Shown: positions 1 to 7,046, numbered from the stretch's first letter. The stretch: 10,078 nucleotides of DNA from Betaproteobacteria bacterium UBA7395 (GCA_002470165.1 DKNF01000140.1:1-10078); one strand, 5' to 3'. Made by a program: numbers and translations. Notes: a model not told the origin generated them from the sequence alone.

Positions 1-1246
<1,246 letters not shown>

Positions 1247-1320
1247 GAAACACCTCTCGCCGATTCGATTTTTTCGGGCCGATGATGCAGAATTCAAAAT
1301 TCTACGCTTTCGCACCCGGC

Positions 1321-1364
1321 TTGACATAGCCAGCCCTACATAATACTGTATCCATAATTATGGA
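1321..1364 (+). promoter_or_regulatory. divergent promoter region with a palindromic candidate operator
   Basis: A perfect -35 box TTGACA (1321-1326) lies 17 bases before a weak -10, TACTGT (1344-1349), reading toward the GntR gene. On the minus strand TTGCTT (complement of 1364-1369) and TATTAT (complement of 1340-1345) are 18 apart, reading toward the mutase. The 14-bp perfect palindrome TCCATAATTATGGA (1351-1364) covers the likely rightward start site and lies in the leftward spacer, and ATACTGTAT (1343-1351) is a second small dyad touching it. FCD-type GntR dimers bind short dyads and often autoregulate, so an operator is reasonable. The promoter boxes and the assignment are inference. 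Confidence 0.5.
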
Positions 1365-1412
1365 AGCAAGTCGGCAACGTACCGATCTGCCCACCGAGAC
1401 CACATCACCACA

Positions 1413-2078
1413 ATGAACCGTATTGCACCCACCGCGCTTTACCAGGAAGTCGCCGAACGACTGCGACAACGCATCTTCGCCCACGAACTGACGCCAGGCA
1501 TGTGGATCGACGAGCAGAAGCTCGCCGAACAATATGGCATTTCGCGTACCCCGCTACGCGAGGCGTTGAAAGTCCTGGCCTCCGAAGGGCTGGTCGAACT
1601 CAAGCCGCGCCGCGGCTGCTACGTGACTGAGATTTCCCGCCAGGATCTCGACGACATCTTCCCCCTGATGGCCATGCTTGAAGGCCGCTGTGCCTTCGAG
1701 GCCGTGAAGCGGGCCAAGACGGCCGATCTGGCGGCACTCAAGGCGATTCACGAAAAGCTGGAGTCGGCTGCCCGCGACGGTCGTATCGATGCCTTTTTCG
1801 AGGCCAACCAGGAATTTCACAAGAAAATCCAGGAATTGTCAGGCAACCGCTGGCTGCTTTCGGTCATCCAGGATCTGCGCAAGGTGCTGAAACTGTCGCG
1901 CCTGCACTCGCTGTCGCTGGAAGGCCGCCTGCAGCAGTCGCTCGACGAGCACCGGGCCATCCTGGCCAGCATGCTCTCCGGCGACGCCGCCAAGGCCGAG
2001 CGCGAAATGCACGATCACCTGCTGTCCGGCCGCGAAGCGCTGGCGCGCATGGATGCGCAGAACCTGAAAAGCGCTTGA
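1413..2078 (+). CDS. GntR family transcriptional regulator, FadR/FCD subfamily
   Basis: A 221-residue cytoplasmic DNA-binding regulator of the usual FadR-subfamily length. Residues 8-75 form the winged helix: LYQEVAERLRQRI, then a recognition-helix region YGISRTPLREALKVLASEGLV (41-61) and a wing ending RRGCYVTE. Residues 78-210 are an all-helical FCD ligand domain. Its typical metal ligands are visible: N132 and H136 (ANQEFHKKI), H180 (DEHRAIL) and H200/H202 (EMHDHLL). FCD domains bind small carboxylates or acyl-CoA-type effectors, so a propionate-, methylmalonate- or related effector is plausible given the divergent mutase (inference). The start ATG at 1413 has no good ribosome site. It ends just before a strong terminator. 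The family call is secure but the target is not proven. Confidence 0.93.
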   Translation: MNRIAPTALYQEVAERLRQRIFAHELTPGMWIDEQKLAEQYGISRTPLREALKVLASEGLVELKPRRGCYVTEISRQDLDDIFPLMAMLEGRCAFEAVKRAKTADLAALKAIHEKLESAARDGRIDAFFEANQEFHKKIQELSGNRWLLSVIQDLRKVLKLSRLHSLSLEGRLQQSLDEHRAILASMLSGDAAKAEREMHDHLLSGREALARMDAQNLKSA

Positions 2079-2104
2079 CCTGAAAAACACCTGATACAAA
2101 AACA

Positions 2105-2138
2105 AAACCCCCTGACGAGGCAACTCGTCAGGGGGTTT
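2105..2138. terminator. bidirectional intrinsic terminator between gntR and actP
   Basis: A perfect 12-bp stem, CCCCCTGACGAG (2108-2119) with CTCGTCAGGGGG (2124-2135), closes a GCAA tetraloop. Flanking AAA/TTT extends it to 15 bp. Read rightward it is followed by TTTCTACTTT; read leftward it is followed by TTTTGTTTTTG, the better U-tract. It lies between the convergent GntR gene (stop at 2078) and actP (stop at 2155), so it serves both, and mainly actP. Confidence 0.93.
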
Positions 2139-2154
2139 CTACTTTCAGTACCGC

Positions 2155-3816
2155 TTAGTGGTTGGATGCAGAGGCTGCACCGAAACCGGTCTGGGCACGC
2201 ACATACTGGTCGCCGAAGGCTTCCTTCTCGGCCTGCGCGCGAACGCTGGCGTCGCTCGTCGAACCGATCCAGGCCAGCAGGAAGGCGATCGGCATGGCGA
2301 ACAGGGCCGGCTGGGTGTAGGGGAACAGCGGGGCGGCATTGCCCAGCACGTCGACCCACACCGACTTCGAGAAGAGCACGAACAGCACGGCGGAAACCAG
2401 ACCGCCGTAACCGCCCCACAGCGCGCCGCGGGTGGTCAGGCCCTTCCAGTACATCGACAGGATCAGCACCGGGAAGTTGGCAGCTGCGGCAACACCGAAG
2501 GCCAGGCCGACCATGAAGGCGATGTTCTGCTTTTCAAAGGCGATGCCGAGAACGATGGCAACGAAGCCGAGGCAGATCGTGGCGATCTTGGAAACGCGGA
2601 TTTCAGCCGCTTCCGAAGCCGTACCCTTCTTGATCACGCGGGCGTAGATGTCGTGCGAGATCGCCGAAGCACCAGCCAGCGCCAGACCCGAAACGACGGC
2701 CAGGATGGTGGCGAAGGCCACGGCAGCCAGGAAGCCGAGCAGCATGTCGCCGCCGACCGCCTTGGCCAGGTGCATGGCAACCATGTTGCCGCCACCGATC
2801 AGCTTCTTGCCGATTTCGCCGCCTTCGAAGAAATCCGGGTTCTGGCCGACGATGATGATCGCGGTCAGACCCATCAGGAAGATGACGTTGAAGAAGTAAG
2901 CCACGAAACCGGAAGCGTAGAGCACCGACTTGCGGGCTTCCTTGGCGTCGGTCACGGTGAAGAAACGCATCAGGATGTGCGGCAGGCCGGCAGTACCGAA
3001 CATCAGGCCGAGACCCAGCGAGATGGCGGTAATCGGATCGGCGAGCAGGCTGCCCGGATGCATCAGCTTCTCACCCAGCTTGTGCACCGACATTGCCTGG
3101 TCCATCACGTTGGTAAAGGAGAAGTTGAAGTAGGACATCGCCAGGAACATGACCAGCGTACCGCCGGACAGCAGCATGACGGCCTTGATGATCTGCACCC
3201 AGGTCGTCGCGACCATGCCACCGAAAGTGACGTAAACCATCATCAGGATGCCGACGGCGAAGATGGCGACGTTGTAGTCCAGACCGAAGAGCAGCTTGAT
3301 CAGCTGACCGGCACCGACCATCTGGGCGATCAGGTAGAAGCAGACGACGGTCAGCGAGGAAATCGCGGCCATCGTGCGCACCTTGCCCTGGTCGAGGCGA
3401 TAGGCAGTGATGTCGGAGAAGGTGAACTTGCCCAGGTTGCGCAGGCGTTCAGCCATCAGGAACAGGATGATCGGCCAGCCGGCGAAGAAGCACAGCATGT
3501 AGATGTAGCCGTCGTAACCCTGCATGTAGACCATGGCGGTCAGACCGAGCAGCGTGGCGGCCGACATGTAGTCACCGGCAATCGCCAGACCGTTCTGGAA
3601 ACCGGTGATACCGCCGCCGGCCGTGTAGAAGTCCGACGTCGACTTGGTGCGGCTGGCCGCCCAGTAGGTGATGCCCATGGTCAGCGTCACGAAGATGCAG
3701 AACATGATGATGGCGTGCCAGTTGGTCGCCTGCTTTTCGGTCGCACCGACCGCGTCGGCGGCGATGGCGAGGGTGCACAGGCTCAGCAGCCCGAGTGCGG
3801 AAACGATCTTGCGCAT
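2155..3816 (-). CDS. actP: cation/acetate symporter ActP
   Basis: A 553-residue inner-membrane transporter of the sodium:solute symporter family that takes up acetate and other short carboxylates with a cation. It aligns with E. coli ActP (549 residues) from end to end: a cleavable-looking N-terminus ([20 protein letters not shown]), then [35 protein letters not shown] (64-83), [16 protein letters not shown] (114-129), TTWVQIIKA (204-212), and the family signature [19 protein letters not shown] (270-288). It ends RAQTGFG, close to the E. coli tail RSQTGFG. About 13 membrane helices are expected. Its ATG shares one base with the stop of the upstream DUF485 gene (TAATG), which indicates coupled translation. 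In E. coli the order is acs-yjcH-actP; no acetyl-CoA synthetase gene is adjacent here. Confidence 0.97.
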   Translation of the reverse strand: MRKIVSALGLLSLCTLAIAADAVGATEKQATNWHAIIMFCIFVTLTMGITYWAASRTKSTSDFYTAGGGITGFQNGLAIAGDYMSAATLLGLTAMVYMQGYDGYIYMLCFFAGWPIILFLMAERLRNLGKFTFSDITAYRLDQGKVRTMAAISSLTVVCFYLIAQMVGAGQLIKLLFGLDYNVAIFAVGILMMVYVTFGGMVATTWVQIIKAVMLLSGGTLVMFLAMSYFNFSFTNVMDQAMSVHKLGEKLMHPGSLLADPITAISLGLGLMFGTAGLPHILMRFFTVTDAKEARKSVLYASGFVAYFFNVIFLMGLTAIIIVGQNPDFFEGGEIGKKLIGGGNMVAMHLAKAVGGDMLLGFLAAVAFATILAVVSGLALAGASAISHDIYARVIKKGTASEAAEIRVSKIATICLGFVAIVLGIAFEKQNIAFMVGLAFGVAAAANFPVLILSMYWKGLTTRGALWGGYGGLVSAVLFVLFSKSVWVDVLGNAAPLFPYTQPALFAMPIAFLLAWIGSTSDASVRAQAEKEAFGDQYVRAQTGFGAASASNH

Positions 3817-4136
3817 TACTTGTTCTCCTTCCAGGCTTCACGAACGATCTCTTGCGAGAGCGCGTCGAACTCGGTGTTGGCCTTGCGGACATAAACGGCC
3901 GTCAGCACCCAGAAGAAGATAAACATGAAAAGTTCGGCGACCAGGCCGACGGTCCAGCGGGACCCTTCGGCAATCGGCTGGCCCAGCGATTCGGGCGCAA
4001 AGGCCACGACCATCACGAAGCCGTAGAACATGGTCAGGACGATGGCTGCCAAGGTCCAGGCGAAACGTCCCCTCTTGGCGACCAGCTCACGGAATTTGGG
4101 ATTTTCCCGCATCCGCTCATACATAACGCTGCTCAT
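3816..4136 (-). CDS. yjcH: DUF485 membrane protein (YjcH-like), ActP partner
   Basis: A 106-residue inner-membrane protein of the DUF485 family, the usual companion of ActP. The N-terminal cytoplasmic segment carries [16 protein letters not shown] (12-27), close to the E. coli YjcH motif. Two hydrophobic helices follow at about 28-47 ([20 protein letters not shown]) and 63-83 ([21 protein letters not shown]), then a charged tail ending WKENK. Its molecular role is not well known. It may help ActP assembly or activity, but this is inference from constant pairing. The start ATG at 4136 follows AAGGAGA at ideal spacing. Its TAA overlaps the actP ATG. Confidence 0.95.
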   Translation of the reverse strand: MSSVMYERMRENPKFRELVAKRGRFAWTLAAIVLTMFYGFVMVVAFAPESLGQPIAEGSRWTVGLVAELFMFIFFWVLTAVYVRKANTEFDALSQEIVREAWKENK

Positions 4137-4262
4137 TCTGTTCTCCTTATTAATTAATAATTACCGATGCAAATCGGCGGCAGCATTGTATCTTATATAA
4201 GACCTAACAACCTGACGGCATGTAAGACTTTCGAACTAAATGCCGCAAGCCGGAGAACATTG
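4137..4262. promoter_or_regulatory. AT-rich divergent control region between yjcH and the crotonase gene
   Basis: This 126-base gap is much more AT-rich than its surroundings. It holds the perfect 14-bp palindrome TTATTAATTAATAA (4147-4160), which touches the yjcH ribosome site; a 5-bp hairpin CCGAT-GCAA-ATCGG (4164-4177); and the perfect 12-bp palindrome TCTTATATAAGA (4191-4202). On the minus strand TACAAT (complement of 4185-4190) is a good -10 match, but no good -35 is 17 bases upstream of it, so an activator-dependent promoter is possible (inference). No convincing rightward promoter was found. The GGAG at 4252-4255 is the ribosome site of the crotonase gene. Confidence 0.5.
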
Positions 4263-5039
4263 ATGGGCAAGATCAATCGAACCATAGACGGGGAAATCGC
4301 CACCCTGACCCTGGACAACCCGGGGAAACTCAACGCCATCGACCTGTCGATGTGGCAGACGCTGAGCCAGTACATGCGCGAACTGGCCGCCGATCCTGGC
4401 ATCCGCTGCGTGGTCATCCGCGGTGCCGGCAACGAAGCCTTCGCCGCCGGCGGCGACCTGGAAGAGTTCGTCACGGCCCGGGCAACACTGGCACAGGCGC
4501 TCCACTATCACGGCGAGGTCGCCGCCGCCCTCAATGCCATTGCCGATTGCCCGCATCCGACCGTGGCCCTGATCCAGGGCGCCTGCATCGGTGGCGGCCT
4601 GGAAATCGCCGGCGCCTGCGACCTGCGCATCGCCGGCGAAAGCGCGCGCTTCGGCGCCCCGATCAACAAGCTCGGCTTCTCGATGTACCCGGGCGAAATG
4701 GAAGGCCTGCTGCGTCTCGCCGGACCGGCGGTGGTCAAGGAAATCCTGCTCGAAGGGCGCATCCTGAACGCTCGCGAAGCCTATGAAAAAGGCCTGCTGA
4801 CCCGCGTCGTCGCCGACCCGCAGGTCATCGACGAAGCCTATGCCACAGCCCGCCGCATCGGCCACGGCGCCCCGCTGGTCGCGGCCTGGCACAAGCAATG
4901 GATCCACCGCCTGCTCGACGGCCGTCCGCTGAGCGACGAAGAAAAAGCCGCGTCCTTCGCCTTCCTCGACACCGAGGACTATCGGGAAGGACTGGCGGCT
5001 TTCCTGGAAAAGCGCAAACCGGTGTTCAAGGCGCGCTGA
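4263..5039 (+). CDS. crotonase-superfamily protein (annotated class: enoyl-CoA hydratase/isomerase)
   Basis: A 258-residue soluble acyl-CoA enzyme of normal crotonase length. NAIDLSMW (24-31), FAAGGDLEEF (60-69, first oxyanion-hole peptide) and GACIGGGLEIAGACDLRIA (107-124, second oxyanion-hole peptide) are canonical. Glu114 matches the first catalytic glutamate of rat enoyl-CoA hydratase (Glu144). At the second glutamate site (rat Glu164, GQPEILLG) the sequence is GAPINKLG with Ile134, so ordinary two-glutamate hydration is doubtful. It may be an isomerase, decarboxylase or other crotonase chemistry. E. coli methylmalonyl-CoA decarboxylase has Tyr at this place, which is also absent. The start ATG at 4263 is preferred over an in-frame ATG at 4167 because CGGAGAA sits 7 bases before it and the intervening codons do not look like crotonase. 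It is divergent from yjcH-actP. Confidence 0.9.
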   Translation: MGKINRTIDGEIATLTLDNPGKLNAIDLSMWQTLSQYMRELAADPGIRCVVIRGAGNEAFAAGGDLEEFVTARATLAQALHYHGEVAAALNAIADCPHPTVALIQGACIGGGLEIAGACDLRIAGESARFGAPINKLGFSMYPGEMEGLLRLAGPAVVKEILLEGRILNAREAYEKGLLTRVVADPQVIDEAYATARRIGHGAPLVAAWHKQWIHRLLDGRPLSDEEKAASFAFLDTEDYREGLAAFLEKRKPVFKAR

Positions 5040-5846
5040 TCAGCTGCCGAAAACGGTGTGCAGCATCTTCGCCGAGAGCAGGATCAGCACACCGGCAAAG
5101 ACCTTCTTCAGGGTTGCCACCGGCAAGCGATGCGCCAGACGGGCGCCGAGCGGCGCAGTGAAGGTCGACACGGCGCTGACCAGCACCAGTGCCGGCAGAT
5201 AGACGTAACCAATGGACCAGTCGGGCAGGCCGCTGCTGCCCCAGCCGTTGATCAGGTAACCGAGCGCCCCGGCCAGCGCAATCGGCAAGCCGATCGCCGC
5301 CGAAGTACCGATGGCGTGCTGCATCTTGACGTTGCACCAGGTCATGAACGGCACCGACAGCGAGCCGCCGCCGATCGCCACCAGCGCCGAGACCAGCCCG
5401 ATGCCGCCACCGACGCCGACCATGCCAGCCTGACCGGGCAGCTCCCGGGTCGGCTTGGGTTTGACGTTGAGGATCATCTGCAGCGATACATAGGCCATGA
5501 AGCAGCCGAAGAAAATCGCCAGCGGCGCGCTATCCACACGCGAGGCGATGAAGGTGCCGCCGAAAGTGCCCAGCAGCACACCCGGCGTGATGCCGCGCAC
5601 GATGTCCCAGCGCACCGCACCGTGGGCATGATGCGCACGCAGACTGGAAATCGAGGTCATCACGATGGCCGCCATCGACGTCCCCAGCGCGACATGAACC
5701 AGATGCTCGCGGGGAAACCCTTGCGCGGCAAACAGTGTGGTCAGGACGGGGACCATGATGCCGCCGCCCCCCACGCCGAGCAGACCGGCAAAAAACCCGA
5801 CAAACGCGCCCAACAGCAGATAGGCCAGCAGCCACTCGATTTCCAT
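5040..5846 (-). CDS. TauE/SafE-family membrane permease (probable anion exporter)
   Basis: A 268-residue polytopic inner-membrane protein of the TauE/SafE (former DUF81) family, whose members are linked to export of sulfite, sulfoacetate or related organic anions. The two internal repeats are visible: GLLGVGGGGIMVP near residues 22-34 and ALVAIGGGSLSVPF near 157-170, each opening a four-helix half, with loops GTSMAA and GTSAAIGLP after them. The substrate cannot be read from sequence. The ATG at 5846 is chosen because CAGGG lies just upstream; two in-frame GTG codons directly before it (5852 and 5849) are possible alternatives. A strong hairpin at 5864-5892 separates it from the 6S RNA/zapA unit, so it probably needs read-through or its own promoter. 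Its stop abuts that of the convergent crotonase gene. Confidence 0.92.
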   Translation of the reverse strand: MEIEWLLAYLLLGAFVGFFAGLLGVGGGGIMVPVLTTLFAAQGFPREHLVHVALGTSMAAIVMTSISSLRAHHAHGAVRWDIVRGITPGVLLGTFGGTFIASRVDSAPLAIFFGCFMAYVSLQMILNVKPKPTRELPGQAGMVGVGGGIGLVSALVAIGGGSLSVPFMTWCNVKMQHAIGTSAAIGLPIALAGALGYLINGWGSSGLPDWSIGYVYLPALVLVSAVSTFTAPLGARLAHRLPVATLKKVFAGVLILLSAKMLHTVFGS

Positions 5847-5863
5847 CACCACCCTGCAAATGA

Positions 5864-5892
5864 AAACAGGTGGCAGAAGCTGCCACCTGTTT
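5864..5892 (-). terminator. intrinsic terminator hairpin behind the 6S RNA gene
   Basis: Perfect 13-bp inverted repeat AAACAGGTGGCAG (5864-5876) and CTGCCACCTGTTT (5880-5892) with a 3-base loop. On the minus strand it is followed by TTTCATTTG, so it works best as a leftward terminator for transcripts coming from zapA or ssrS. It lies only 18 bases upstream of the permease ATG, so it can also act as a leader attenuator for that gene (inference). Confidence 0.82.
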
Positions 5893-5895
5893 GGT

Positions 5896-6090
5896 AAAAG
5901 TCCCCGCGAGTGCCGTCAGGCCGGCATCCTGAACCTGGGTTCAGAGTGGCTGCTTTCCTTCCGCATCAGGCACATTCGACGAAGAACGCGCACAACAGCG
6001 GAGTCTTGGTCCGCAACCGATGCCAATCAGCATTGGTTCAAGGAATATATGGCCTTAACAAACACCGCAGGGAACACTCGGCGGGCAATC
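5896..6090 (-). ncRNA. ssrS: 6S RNA (SsrS), regulator of sigma-70 RNA polymerase
   Basis: The 250-base gap downstream of zapA holds an RNA-like element on the zapA strand. Its ends pair: CCCGC-C-GAGUG (5' side, complement of 6075-6085) with CACUCGCGGG (3' side, complement of 5903-5912), giving two 5-bp helices and one bulged C. This corresponds to the GAGAUG/CAUCUC closing stem of E. coli 6S. The 5' side of the central region reads GGCCAUAUAUUCCUUGAACC, then a hairpin CCAAU-GCUG-AUUGG (complement of 6023-6036), then GGUUGCGG. This is the same order as E. coli GCCGAUAUUUCAUACC, hairpin CCACA-AGAA-UGUGG, GGUUGG. The length (about 190 nt) and the place directly after zapA are typical of ssrS. 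A terminator hairpin follows. The exact ends are estimates; a covariance-model search would settle it. Confidence 0.78.
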
Positions 6091-6100
6091 CCGCAGCGAC

Positions 6101-6427
6101 TCAGAGGTCCAGTTGCTGCTGGGGTGCCAGCACGGCATCGAGCCGTGCTCCCATGTCTTCGATTCTACGCTTCGTGTCGGTCGACGCAAGCGCTTCTTCG
6201 GCAGCCTCGCCAGCCGGCGCTGCCAGGCGTTCGTGGGCGATGTTCAGCGCGGCCATCACCGCCACGCGTTCGGCAATGGTGCTCTTGGTCTTCTGGGCGA
6301 TTTCGCGCATCTTGTTGTCGACCAGATCGACCGCCGCCAGCAGCGCATCGCGCTCCTCCGGCCGGCAGGCAACGCGGTATTCGCGGCCCATGATCTTGAC
6401 GTCGAGGAAATTCTGCTCGGCACTCAT
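6101..6427 (-). CDS. zapA: cell division protein ZapA
   Basis: A 108-residue cytoplasmic protein that binds FtsZ and cross-links protofilaments at the division ring. The N-terminal domain carries LDVKIMGREYRVACRPEERDALLAAVDLVDNKMREI, matching the ZapA family (G-x-EYxVxCxxxExxxLxxAAxxLDxKM), followed by TKSTIAERVAVMAALNIAHERL. A C-terminal helix that forms the dimer coiled coil completes the normal length. The start is taken as the ATG at 6427, one base after the upstream TGA, with GAGG 9 bases before it. An in-frame ATG at 6436 inside the upstream gene is possible but its GAGG is too close. It is co-transcribed with the ZapB-like gene and followed by 6S RNA. A perfect 8-bp hairpin near its 3' end is noted separately. 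Confidence 0.95.
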   Translation of the reverse strand: MSAEQNFLDVKIMGREYRVACRPEERDALLAAVDLVDNKMREIAQKTKSTIAERVAVMAALNIAHERLAAPAGEAAEEALASTDTKRRIEDMGARLDAVLAPQQQLDL

Positions 6428-6428
6428 C

Positions 6429-6626
6429 TCAGGCATCCTCGGGCAGCTTGTCCATCAGGCCTTCCAGCCGCTCGCGGGCAGCCGTCATCGTCGAGCGCAA
6501 GTGCAGACGCTCGGCCTCGGCCGTGGCTATCTGGTTCTTCAGGACCTCGTTCTCGGCACGCAACTGGTGCACCAGGGCAACGACCTGATCGATCTTGGCT
6601 TCGAGCGCTTCGAATTCGCTATTCAT
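6429..6626 (-). CDS. small ZapB-like coiled-coil protein (TIGR02449 type)
   Basis: A 65-residue soluble protein that is almost all heptad-patterned helix: FEALEAKIDQVVALVHQL, RAENEVLKNQI, AEAERLHLRSTM and RERLEGLMDKLPED. Small proteins of this kind precede zapA in many beta- and gammaproteobacteria and are described as ZapB-like cell division factors. The division role is inferred from neighbourhood and coiled-coil form, not from a catalytic motif. The ATG at 6626 is preferred to a GTG at 6635 because the -10 box overlaps that GTG. No Shine-Dalgarno is present, in line with a near-leaderless mRNA. The stop is one base before the zapA ATG. Confidence 0.88.
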   Translation of the reverse strand: MNSEFEALEAKIDQVVALVHQLRAENEVLKNQIATAEAERLHLRSTMTAARERLEGLMDKLPEDA

Positions 6627-6633
6627 GGCGCGC

Positions 6634-6663
6634 ACTATAGAGGGACAAATACTGCCCGGTCAA
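6634..6663 (-). promoter_or_regulatory. sigma-70 promoter of the zapB-like/zapA(/ssrS) unit
   Basis: On the minus strand TTGACC (complement of 6658-6663) and TATAGT (complement of 6634-6639) each match consensus at 5 of 6 places, with an 18-base spacer. Only 7 bases separate the -10 from the ATG at 6626, so the expected start site falls on or within one or two bases of that ATG. Confidence 0.78.
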
Positions 6664-6715
6664 GGACTAAGCAGCTATTTTCAAAGTGTTTTATCGGCTG
6701 TCGACGCCATTGGCA

Positions 6716-6752
6716 TTCGCATCTCCCGGCCAGGCGCGCTAGAATGCGCGCC
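6716..6752 (+). promoter_or_regulatory. promoter of the riboswitch-btuBC transcript
   Basis: TTCGCA (6716-6721) and TAGAAT (6740-6745) are 18 bases apart, placing the start at about 6752-6754, just before the aptamer. The -10 is flanked exactly by the 7-bp inverted repeat GGCGCGC (6733-6739) / GCGCGCC (6746-6752). The -10 is convincing; the -35 is weak (4 of 6). Confidence 0.65.
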
Positions 6753-6757
6753 GTGTC

Positions 6758-6939
6758 AGGTGCTGCGCGCGGTTTTCACCAAGCGCAGTTAAACGGGAAA
6801 GCGGTGCGTCTCCAACGAGACCAAGCCGCTGCTGCCCCCGCAACGGTAAGCAAGTGCGGGCGTATCACGAAGCCACTGGGGAAACCTGGGAAGGCGATAC
6901 GTCAAGACTTGCGAGCCCGGATACCGGCCTTGCACACCT
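6758..6939 (+). promoter_or_regulatory. cobalamin (B12) riboswitch aptamer
   Basis: The conserved core elements appear in order: TTAAACGGGAA (6789-6799), GCTGCCCCCGCAACGGTAA (6830-6848), AGCCACTGGGGAAACCTGGG (6871-6890) with GAAGGCG just after, and the B12 box GAGCCCGGATACCGGCCT (6913-6930), which fits the box consensus at all but one weak position. The ends close by AGGTG (6758-6762) pairing with CACCT (6935-6939). The family binds adenosylcobalamin or a related cobalamin and shuts off B12 uptake genes. It lies 112 bases before btuB, which confirms the target. Confidence 0.97.
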
Positions 6940-6985
6940 AGCGGAAGTACCACGGGGTGGTGGTGCCGGTTCCAGACCAGCCCTC

Positions 6986-7046
6986 TCCCCTGCGGACTTT
7001 CTTGTCAATGCATTCCGGCATGCGGGGACGCCTGCCGGGAAGGGGA
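6986..7046 (+). promoter_or_regulatory. putative expression platform sequestering the btuB ribosome site
   Basis: TCCCCT (6986-6991) is exactly complementary to AGGGGA (7041-7046), the Shine-Dalgarno of btuB. The same CCCC can pair instead with GGGG (7024-7027). The latter lies in the loop of a hairpin TTCCGGCA (7013-7020) / TGCCGGGA (7033-7040) ending at the ribosome site. No U-tract follows, so translational control is more likely than termination. The pairings are read by eye; the switching model is inference. Confidence 0.5.

Noticed and set aside
1302..1532. 76-codon minus-strand open frame across the gntR start
   Set aside because: It overlaps the regulator gene and promoter region, has no recognisable motif and no clear ribosome site.
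2158..3894. 578-codon plus-strand open frame opposite actP
   Set aside because: The composition is dominated by Gln, His, Asp and Glu, typical of the antisense of a high-GC membrane protein; actP matches its family end to end.
4167..4262. 32-codon N-terminal extension of the crotonase
   Set aside because: It lies in the AT-rich divergent control region, lacks a ribosome site and adds sequence foreign to the family; the ATG at 4263 has GGAG at proper spacing.
5860..6941. Two overlapping plus-strand open frames (5860-6393 and 5910-6941) across the 6S RNA, zapA and riboswitch
   Set aside because: They run antisense to zapA and the ZapB-like gene and through two structured RNAs; the products have no recognisable domain.
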